This document shows, one piece after another, positions 1 to 7,653 of a stretch of DNA of 7,653 bases. The stretch comes from Planctomycetaceae bacterium UBA6172. GTDB taxonomy: Bacteria; Planctomycetota; Planctomycetia; Pirellulales; Pirellulaceae. The stretch lies in NCBI GenBank assembly GCA_002422955.1, contig DITY01000335.1, forward strand, positions 1 to 7,653. Reading direction: 5' to 3'. Position 1 is the first letter of the stretch. The number at the start of each line of letters is the position of its first letter. A program made the translations under genes and the position numbers. The notes below the pieces were generated by a model. That model worked only from the letters and a program-made list of their open reading frames with translations. It did no database searches and had not been told where the DNA came from.

Positions 1-240
1 ATCGCCGACGGCCAAGCCGAACGTGACGCGGCGTCAGGCGTGGCGGCCAACCGAGGCGGGCGTCAGGATGCTGGCGCGCCGGCGGCACGATTGCGACGGT
101 TCAAGCAGCTCGACACCGATGGCGATGGCCGGTTGTCTCGCAAGGAAGTGCCGTTGTTGCTGTTGCCCCTGTTCAACAAGTTGGACGCCAACGGTGACGG
201 CGTCGTGACTCAGGAAGAAGTGGTGAACGGTGGGGATTGA
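1..240 (+). CDS. EF-hand pair protein, C-terminal end (5' truncated by window)
   Basis: Frame 1 is open from the first base to a TGA at 238-240, so only the last 79 residues are visible and the real start lies upstream. Two canonical 12-residue EF-hand calcium loops are present: DTDGDGRLSRKE (visible residues 38-49) and DANGDGVVTQEE (62-73). Both have Asp/Asn at positions 1, 3 and 5, Gly at 6, a hydrophobic residue at 8 and Glu at 12, so both should bind Ca2+. The loop starts are only 24 residues apart, shorter than in calmodulin-like pairs but common in bacterial EF-hand proteins. The first 36 residues are Ala/Gly/Arg-rich and look like a linker. Such proteins are often exported, but the N-terminus is missing, so location is unknown. 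A GTG at 40 could start a 66-residue protein, but the frame stays open upstream, so a longer protein is more likely. The 3' end overlaps the next gene by 11 bases. Confidence 0.75.
   Translation: MADGQAERDAASGVAANRGGRQDAGAPAARLRRFKQLDTDGDGRLSRKEVPLLLLPLFNKLDANGDGVVTQEEVVNGGD
213..220 (+). promoter_or_regulatory. Shine-Dalgarno-like GGAAGAAG for the carbonic anhydrase-like gene
   Basis: A purine run GGAAGAAG ends nine bases before the GTG at 230 and lies inside the last codons of the EF-hand gene. An in-frame TGA at 224-226 rules out any start further upstream. The run therefore supports GTG 230 as the start and suggests translation by ribosomes that terminate at 240. Confidence 0.4.
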
Positions 241-757
241 ACGCAGTTTTGACATCGGAGACTATCCCGACCAGATCGATCCGACCGCCTGGGTCGCGGC
301 CAACGCCACGATCCGCGGCCGGGTTCGATTGGGGGCGCAGTCCAGTGTCTGGTTCGGGGCGGTGATTCGCGGCGATGTCGAACCGATCACGATCGGCGCG
401 CGTTCGAACGTCCAGGACTTGGCCGTGTTGCATTGCGACCCGGGCTACCCGTGTGAAATCGGCGAGGATGTCACCATCGGACATGCGGCGGTGGTCCACG
501 GCGCGATCGTCGAATCGGGGTCGCTGATCGGCATTCGGGCCGTGATCCTGAACGGCGCCCGGATCGGCAGTGGCTCGATCATCGGTGCCGGCGCGGTCGT
601 CACCGAGCGGGCGATCATCCCGCCCGGTAGCCTGGTGGTGGGCGTCCCGGGTAAGGTGCTGCGTCCGACCAGCGACCAGCAGCGGGAGCAAATCCTGCTC
701 AACGCCGCCCATTACGTCACGGCTTCGGCCGCCTACCGAGACCAGTCATCGCGATGA
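230..757 (+). CDS. gamma-class carbonic anhydrase-like hexapeptide-repeat protein
   Basis: This 175-residue protein is a left-handed beta-helix protein of the gamma carbonic anhydrase / YrdA-PaaY-CaiE family, whose usual length is 170-200. Hexapeptide repeats ([LIV]-G-x-x-x-x) run from about residue 18 to 150. The metal site of the archaeal enzyme Cam is recognisable: His68 in VLHCD, His85 in TIGH and His90 in VVHG, with the correct five-residue spacing between the last two. Arg47, Asp49, Asn60, Gln62 and Asp63 match Cam Arg59, Asp61, Asn73, Gln75 and Asp76. Trimeric, cytosolic, metal-dependent CO2 hydration is therefore possible. However, many family members have no measured activity, and the two Cam proton-shuttle glutamates appear absent. 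An acyltransferase role is less likely given the three histidines. The GTG start is fixed by an in-frame stop at 224. The gene overlaps its neighbours by 11 bases upstream and 4 downstream. Confidence 0.92.
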   Translation: MGIERSFDIGDYPDQIDPTAWVAANATIRGRVRLGAQSSVWFGAVIRGDVEPITIGARSNVQDLAVLHCDPGYPCEIGEDVTIGHAAVVHGAIVESGSLIGIRAVILNGARIGSGSIIGAGAVVTERAIIPPGSLVVGVPGKVLRPTSDQQREQILLNAAHYVTASAAYRDQSSR

Positions 758-3303
758 ATTCCCCCGATCCGCCGCTTGGCCACGCGGCCGATCGTCACCA
801 CATCCCCTTGGCCGGCCCGGATGAACTTCCCAGCCGAGACGAAGTGGCCAGCGAGTATTTCTCGCTGCTCCCTTTCCCGCCCTATCCGGTCCAAGAAGAG
901 GCGCTGCTCGCCTACTTCACCAGCGATCAGGGGGTATTGGTTTGCGCCCCAACCGGCACCGGCAAGACGCTGATCGCCGAAGCGGCCGTTTATGAGGCGC
1001 TGCGGACCGGTTCGCGGATGTATTACACCACGCCGCTGATCGCGCTGACCGATCAGAAATTGGACGAACTCCGCCAGTCGGCCGTCCGCTGGGGCTTTGA
1101 CGCCGAATCGATCGGCTTGGTGACCGGCAACCGTACGGTCAACCCGCAGGCACCGGTCTTGGTGGTCGTCGCCGAAATCCTGCTCAATCGGCTGCTGAAC
1201 CGTGAAGCCTACGACATGGATCGCGTGTCGGCCGTGGTGATGGACGAGTTCCATTCGTTCAACGATCCGGAACGGGGCGTGGTCTGGGAATTGACGCTCG
1301 GGCTGCTGCCGCCCAAGGTCCGCACGTTGTTGTTAAGCGCCACCGTCGGCAATTCGGTCGAGTTCACCTCCTGGTTGTTCCGCGCGCACGGTCGGCGATT
1401 GACTCTGGTGCAGGGGACCGAACGCAAGGTGCCGCTGCAGTTCGAATGGGTGGAGGACGATCTGCTGCCCGACTTTTGCGAGAAGATCGCGGCCGGCGAT
1501 GAAATCGACCGTCGCACGCCAGCGCTGGTCTTTTGCTTCAACCGCTCGATCTGCTGGACCACGGCGGAAATGCTCCGCGGCAAGAGCTTGGTTGACAAGG
1601 CGCGGCAGGCGGAGCTGGCCGATTACCTCAACGCCGCCGAGATGTCCGAGGGGGCCGGGCCGAAGCTGAAACAGATCCTGATGCGTGGCATCGGGGTTCA
1701 CCATGCCGGGATCCTGCCGCGGTATCGGCGAATGGTCGAGGAATTGTTTCAGCGGAAATGGCTGAGCGTCTGCGTCTGCACCGAAACGCTGGCCGCGGGC
1801 ATCAACCTGCCAGCCCGCAGCGTGGTGTTGCCGAGCCTGCTGAAGGGGCCGACGGGGAAAAAGAAAGTCGTCGAAGCGGCCACCGCCCACCAAATCTTTG
1901 GCCGTGCCGGACGTCCCCAATTCGACACCCAAGGCTATGTCTACGCGTTGGCCCACGAAGACGACGTGAAGATCAAACGGTGGCGAGAAAAGTACGATCA
2001 GATCCCCGAGGACACCAAGGACCCGGGGCTGATGAAGGCCAAGAAGGCGCTCAAGAAAAAAAAGCCCACGCGGCGGACCGATGAGCAGTACTGGACCCAG
2101 TCCCAGTTCGAAGCGCTCCGCGAAGCCCCGTCGGCGAAATTGGCCAGCCGCGGCCGATTGCCGTGGCGGTTGCTGGCCTATCTGCTGCTCCGCTGCCCCG
2201 AAGTGCAGCCGATCCGTGATCTGGTCGGACGGCGATTGCTCGACCCCAAGTCGCTCGAGGAAGCCCGTCGCGATCTCAACCGGATGCTGATCACGCTCTG
2301 GACCGCCGGATACATCACCTTGGAGCCGCGGCCCAAGTTCAAGGCGAGCGGTGTCACCAAGCCGGCGGAAGGTCAACCGCCCGGCGCGCCAGCCCCAGCA
2401 CCAGAAGGCCTGTTCGGCGATCTGCTGGCGAACAAGCGGAAAGAAGAAGCGGCGCAGGCGGCCGCGCGAGGCGACTCGGTCGCGGCGGCCAGCGGTTCGG
2501 CGAATGACGAGCGGGCAGCGGAAGCGACCGCTTCGGCCGACTATGAAATCGACGACTATCGGCCCGAATTCGCCCACCCGACCGAACGCTTGCCCTGGCT
2601 GGTGCAAATCCGCAGCGTCCACCCGCTGTACGGCGTCTACATGGCCGATCAATTGGCGATCGCCGATCCCGAAGAGCGAATCCTGGCGTTCGAGAGCGTG
2701 CTGGAAGTGCCCGGCAGCGTCGCGCGATCGGTCCGGGTCCCGCGTTACGACGAGATGCCGGCCGGAACGCTGGCCCAATTGCGGCTCGATCCGCGGCTGT
2801 TGCAACTCGGCCTCGCCACCGCCGCCGAGCTCGGTGCGGTGGGCCCCAAGGACTTGGAAGAGACGGCGGTCGATCGCGGTTTTGGTCGGGTGTTCGACGA
2901 CCAGCCCCCGGTCCGGCCGCTGACGTTGGGCGACAAGATCCATCGGCTGTTCCAGGTCGATTACCCCTCGGTCCACGACGTCAGTATCCAGCCGGTATGG
3001 ATCGCCGGTGAACTTCGCGAGTTCGGCTTCGATTTCAACAAGTATGTCACCAGCCGCGGGTTGCAGAAGGAAGAGGGGATCCTGTTCCGGCATCTGCTGC
3101 GGCTGATCCTGCTGCTGGACGAAATGGCCAACATCCCGCCGCTGGAAACCACGGTCGAGACCTGGGAATACCAGCTCGATGACCTGGCCGAAGCGCTGAC
3201 CCACGCCTGTCGGCGGATCGATCCCGAGAGCACCGACGAAATCCTCGCCTCGTCGCTCGGCGGCGACGATTTATCGGGCCATAACAGCGGGCGGCGCAAG
3301 TAA
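754..3303 (+). CDS. Ski2-like SF2 DExH-box helicase
   Basis: This 849-residue ATP-dependent helicase has a complete superfamily 2 motor. In order it shows a Q-like motif YPVQEEAL (44-51), Walker A APTGTGKT (65-72), motif Ia around TTPLIALT (92-99), TGN (124-126), Walker B DEFH (164-167), motif III LLSAT (193-197), motif IV VFCFNR (259-264), the Ski2-style GVHHAG (314-319), motif V ETLAAGINLP (344-353) and motif VI QIFGRAGRPQFD (380-391). The GVHHAG and AAGINLP signatures place it in the Ski2/Mtr4/Hel308/Brr2 group rather than with RecQ or DEAD proteins. A basic stretch (429-441) and a probable winged-helix region (about 460-525) follow. Next comes an Ala/Pro/Glu-rich, probably disordered linker (about 530-597), then 250 residues I do not recognise; they may be a distant DSHCT-like helical domain. 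RNA processing or DNA repair are both possible, and the substrate cannot be read from sequence. The ATG overlaps the upstream stop as ATGA, so translation is probably coupled. A candidate frameshift site lies at 2058-2064. Confidence 0.93.
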   Translation: MNSPDPPLGHAADRHHIPLAGPDELPSRDEVASEYFSLLPFPPYPVQEEALLAYFTSDQGVLVCAPTGTGKTLIAEAAVYEALRTGSRMYYTTPLIALTDQKLDELRQSAVRWGFDAESIGLVTGNRTVNPQAPVLVVVAEILLNRLLNREAYDMDRVSAVVMDEFHSFNDPERGVVWELTLGLLPPKVRTLLLSATVGNSVEFTSWLFRAHGRRLTLVQGTERKVPLQFEWVEDDLLPDFCEKIAAGDEIDRRTPALVFCFNRSICWTTAEMLRGKSLVDKARQAELADYLNAAEMSEGAGPKLKQILMRGIGVHHAGILPRYRRMVEELFQRKWLSVCVCTETLAAGINLPARSVVLPSLLKGPTGKKKVVEAATAHQIFGRAGRPQFDTQGYVYALAHEDDVKIKRWREKYDQIPEDTKDPGLMKAKKALKKKKPTRRTDEQYWTQSQFEALREAPSAKLASRGRLPWRLLAYLLLRCPEVQPIRDLVGRRLLDPKSLEEARRDLNRMLITLWTAGYITLEPRPKFKASGVTKPAEGQPPGAPAPAPEGLFGDLLANKRKEEAAQAAARGDSVAAASGSANDERAAEATASADYEIDDYRPEFAHPTERLPWLVQIRSVHPLYGVYMADQLAIADPEERILAFESVLEVPGSVARSVRVPRYDEMPAGTLAQLRLDPRLLQLGLATAAELGAVGPKDLEETAVDRGFGRVFDDQPPVRPLTLGDKIHRLFQVDYPSVHDVSIQPVWIAGELREFGFDFNKYVTSRGLQKEEGILFRHLLRLILLLDEMANIPPLETTVETWEYQLDDLAEALTHACRRIDPESTDEILASSLGGDDLSGHNSGRRK
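2058..2064 (+). other. candidate -1 frameshift heptamer A_AAA_AAG in the helicase gene
   Basis: An A8 run at 2056-2063 followed by G is read in frame as AAA AAA AAG (Lys435-437), so bases 2058-2064 form A_AAA_AAG in the phase needed for tandem -1 slippage. AGAAGG at 2042-2047 lies ten bases upstream, as the stimulatory SD does in E. coli dnaX. After a -1 slip the ribosome would add AHAADR and stop at TGA 2082-2084, giving about 443 residues. CGCGG (2069-2073) can pair with CCGCG (2118-2122), starting four bases after the heptamer, with ACTGG (2090-2094)/CCAGT (2103-2107) nested inside. Those stems are short. The run could equally be an ordinary lysine stretch. Confidence 0.35.
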
Positions 3304-3316
3304 TCGGCGAAGCGGG

Positions 3317-3343
3317 GGGCCGGTATCTCGCCAAAACCGGTCC
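3317..3343 (+). terminator. hairpin just after the helicase stop, possible transcript end
   Basis: GGGCCGGT (3317-3324) pairs with ACCGGTCC (3336-3343) through eight pairs, one of them G-U, around an 11-base loop. It begins 13 bases after the TAA of the helicase gene. No T-run follows, so it is not a classical intrinsic terminator. It may mark the 3' end of the first operon or stabilise that end. Confidence 0.3.
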
Positions 3344-3370
3344 GCGCCCTTACCATCGCCGTTGAGCAGT

Positions 3371-3386
3371 CTGCCAAATCCGGCAG
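3371..3386 (+). repeat. short inverted repeat CTGCC-N6-GGCAG
   Basis: Five-base arms CTGCC (3371-3375) and GGCAG (3382-3386) flank a six-base loop in the gap before purL. The arms are short enough to arise by chance. It is listed because it is the second of three inverted repeats in this 224-base gap. Confidence 0.3.
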
Positions 3387-3416
3387 TTGTAACGCGGCGG
3401 GTCAACGAGGCCCGCG

Positions 3417-3439
3417 ATTTCCCCACGATGCGGGGAAAT
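3417..3439 (+). promoter_or_regulatory. perfect 8-base inverted repeat ATTTCCCC-N7-GGGGAAAT upstream of purL
   Basis: ATTTCCCC (3417-3424) and GGGGAAAT (3432-3439) are exact reverse complements separated by seven bases, centred about 100 bases upstream of the purL ATG. The A/T-flanked G/C arms stand out from the surrounding GC-rich DNA. The dyad could be a repressor operator for purL or an RNA hairpin. It does not match the E. coli PurR box, and no T-run follows that would make it an intrinsic terminator. The rest of the 3304-3527 gap contains no ORF with coding character and no recognisable purine riboswitch. Confidence 0.35.
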
Positions 3440-3527
3440 TCGTCTACCTCGCTGGCGTCTCGGCTCATTTTTCCACAGGCGTGCCGAGCGCACGCGACGC
3501 AGTACCGACACTTCACGGGGCTAACCG

Positions 3528-6471
<2,944 letters not shown>

Positions 6472-6476
<5 letters not shown>

Positions 6477-6485
6477 CCGGTAGCC
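6472..6485 (+). repeat. tandem GGTAGCC repeat spanning the purL stop
   Basis: GGTAGCC occurs twice back to back (6472-6478 and 6479-6485), and the purL TAG (6474-6476) lies in the first copy. A related inverted copy, GCTACC, lies at 6495-6500. A small local duplication or part of a dispersed palindromic element are both possible. Confidence 0.5.
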
Positions 6486-6501
6486 GCACCGGCTGCTACC
6501 G
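6478..6501 (+). terminator. bulged hairpin directly after purL
   Basis: CGGTA (6478-6482) pairs with TACCG (6497-6501), and GCCG (6483-6486) pairs with CGGC (6490-6493) around a CAC loop, leaving a three-base bulge at 6494-6496. Nine GC-rich pairs immediately after the stop codon fit a transcript-end hairpin. No T-run follows, so factor-independent termination is uncertain. Confidence 0.4.
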
Positions 6502-6633
6502 CATGCCAGACGCTGAACGGGGCCGGTCTCTGCGAATGCCATCCCCCTCCGGGTGTGTTAGCGTTCGGAGATTGCCGGCCGCTTGATCGTCCCTTCCGGT
6601 TCCCCTCCCCGACCACATGGATTTCCTTGCACG

Positions 6634-7653
6634 ATGATCCTGCCAGTCGCTCCCACCGCGTTGACGATCGTGATGTCACGCGGGCAGTCGCGGAATCCCG
6701 AGAAGCGAGATGTCGAAGCCGCGATCGTCAAGGCCGCGAGCCGTTTGGCCGGCGTGACGGTGCTCGATCTGCCGCACCTGTATGACCTCAAGGGGACGGA
6801 CGAATCGATCCGTACGCTTCGCGCGATCGAAGGGGATCTGATCGTCTGTTCCTGGCTGTTCCCACGCGCCGCGCACTGGCTCCTCGATCGGCTCGATGTT
6901 CGCGGCCAGGTCGGTGAAACGGCGTTTGACCCCGAACCGGAAGATGAGGACGATGAAGCGGCGGCGACCGCTGAATCGGAACCGCGGGTCAGCGAACTGT
7001 TCCCCCGCCAAGGGCGGACGATCCACTGTCTCGACATGCGGGCGGCCGATGCCGACAAGTTGGCGGTGGAAGTCTTGCGGATCGCCGAGACGGCCAACCG
7101 TCAGGCCGAGACCGAATCGGCCCCCGCGATCGGATCGCTCGCAGGCGCCTGGGGGCCTGGCGATGGCGTGCGATCGCCGCTGCGGCTGGACGAAACGGTC
7201 ACCCGGCGGTGGTACCCGGTGATCGACTACAGCCGTTGCACGAATTGCATGGAATGCATCGATTTCTGCCTGTTCGGCGTCTACGGGATCGACGGCGCGG
7301 AAACGATTTTGGTCGAGCAGCCCGATAATTGCCGCAAGGGATGTCCCGCCTGCAGTCGCGTCTGTCCGGCGGGCGCGATCATTTTCCCCCAGCACAAGGC
7401 GCCGGCGATCGCCGGTGCCCCGGTCGAAGGGGACGAAGGCTTCAAGATCGACCTGTCCCTGTTGTTCGGTGCCCCCGACCAGACGGCTGACCCGGTCGCC
7501 GTCGCGGCTCGGGAACGGGACGAACAATTGTTGTTGGTCGGACGGCAGGCCGTCGGCATGCCCGACACCCGCAACCGTGACCGTGAAAAAACGAAATCCG
7601 CTCCCGATCAGCTCGACAACCTGATCGATCTGTTGGATCAAGCGGATGTGTAA
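6634..7653 (+). CDS. 2[4Fe-4S] ferredoxin-domain protein with unrecognised alpha/beta N-terminal domain
   Basis: Read from ATG 6634 the protein has 339 residues. Residues 8-93 alternate hydrophobic strands (LTIVMS; VTVLDL; DLIVCSWLF) with helices, like a small Rossmann-type or flavodoxin-type fold, but I cannot name the family. An acidic, probably flexible linker rich in Glu/Asp/Ala follows (about 98-121). The ferredoxin domain has Cys202, 205, 208 and 212 (CxxCxxCxxxC) and Cys233, 237, 240 and 244 (CxxxCxxCxxxCP). The first spacing of the second motif is one residue longer than the classical form. Eight cysteines should ligate two [4Fe-4S] clusters, implying electron transfer. No signal peptide or membrane segment is seen, so it is probably cytosolic. 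The C-terminus ends in an amphipathic DQLDNLIDLLDQ helix. The start is uncertain: TTG 6583, preceded by GGAG at 6567-6570, would add 17 residues that do not look domain-like, and ATG 6673 would cut the first strand. The 157-base gap after purL suggests its own promoter, but I see no convincing one. Confidence 0.85.
   Translation: MILPVAPTALTIVMSRGQSRNPEKRDVEAAIVKAASRLAGVTVLDLPHLYDLKGTDESIRTLRAIEGDLIVCSWLFPRAAHWLLDRLDVRGQVGETAFDPEPEDEDDEAAATAESEPRVSELFPRQGRTIHCLDMRAADADKLAVEVLRIAETANRQAETESAPAIGSLAGAWGPGDGVRSPLRLDETVTRRWYPVIDYSRCTNCMECIDFCLFGVYGIDGAETILVEQPDNCRKGCPACSRVCPAGAIIFPQHKAPAIAGAPVEGDEGFKIDLSLLFGAPDQTADPVAVAARERDEQLLLVGRQAVGMPDTRNRDREKTKSAPDQLDNLIDLLDQADV

Noticed and set aside
1852..1866. 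Second A-rich lysine run (GGG AAA AAG AAA) as a frameshift site
   Set aside because: The heptamer would be G_AAA_AAG, which does not meet the X_XXY_YYZ rule.
1333..3204. Long minus-strand open frame (623 codons) opposite the helicase gene
   Set aside because: It is the antisense shadow of a GC-rich gene with strong codon bias; its translation is rich in Arg, Gln and Gly with no recognisable motif, while the + strand has a full helicase.
3362..3392. Sigma70-like promoter TTGAGC-N19-TTGTAA before purL
   Set aside because: Both hexamers are poor and the spacer is long; it cannot be separated from background without transcript start data.
3469..3477. DnaA-box-like TTTTCCACA
   Set aside because: One mismatch from TTATCCACA, but a single copy with no AT-rich unwinding element or neighbouring boxes; likely chance.
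3304..3527. Purine riboswitch or PurR operator in the purL leader
   Set aside because: I could not find the conserved purine aptamer junction sequences or a PurR-box-like palindrome; only simple inverted repeats are present.
6583..6633. TTG start at 6583 for the ferredoxin-like gene
   Set aside because: GGAG lies 12 bases upstream, but the extra 17 residues are Pro/Gly-rich and precede the first strand of the domain; ATG 6634 fits better, though it too lacks a good SD.
6676..7641. Minus-strand open frame (321 codons) opposite the ferredoxin-like gene
   Set aside because: The + strand frame encodes eight correctly spaced cluster cysteines; the minus-strand translation has no motif.

Overview
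The window is high-GC DNA (about 63% by eye) carrying five genes, all on the + strand and separated by little non-coding DNA. Several traits suggest a member of the Planctomycetota, probably of the Pirellulales type: a paired EF-hand protein with closely spaced Ca-binding loops, a bacterial Ski2-type DExH helicase, a PurL with a PurS-like N-terminus and no glutaminase domain, and a two-domain ferredoxin-like protein. This placement rests on protein style, not on a marker gene, and is moderately confident at best. I see no tRNA, rRNA, CRISPR array, transposase, phage gene or obvious foreign island.

Layout. Positions 1-240 hold the 3' end of an EF-hand protein gene cut by the window edge. It overlaps by 11 bases a gamma-class carbonic anhydrase-like gene (230-757). 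That gene overlaps by 4 bases (ATGA) a large SF2 DExH helicase gene (754-3303). These three look like one translationally coupled transcript. A 224-base gap (3304-3527) with three inverted repeats follows. Next comes purL (3528-6476), the synthetase subunit of phosphoribosylformylglycinamidine synthase. A 157-base gap (6477-6633) begins with a 7-base tandem repeat and a bulged hairpin. The last gene (6634-7653) encodes a protein with an unrecognised alpha/beta N-terminal domain, an acidic linker and a 2[4Fe-4S] ferredoxin domain; it ends exactly at the window edge.

How the genes relate. The first three share a transcript by overlap, but their predicted jobs (calcium-binding protein, zinc lyase-type left-handed beta-helix enzyme, nucleic-acid helicase) do not form a recognisable pathway. 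purL serves de novo purine synthesis and needs a PurQ glutaminase encoded elsewhere. The ferredoxin-like protein is probably a separate unit.

The window is largely housekeeping. The most notable unexplained signal is inside the helicase gene: an in-frame A_AAA_AAG heptamer, the same as the dnaX frameshift site. It has an SD-like AGAAGG ten bases upstream and a -1 frame stop 18 bases after it. A -1 shift would release a product of about 443 residues holding only the helicase motor. This is a hypothesis from sequence only.
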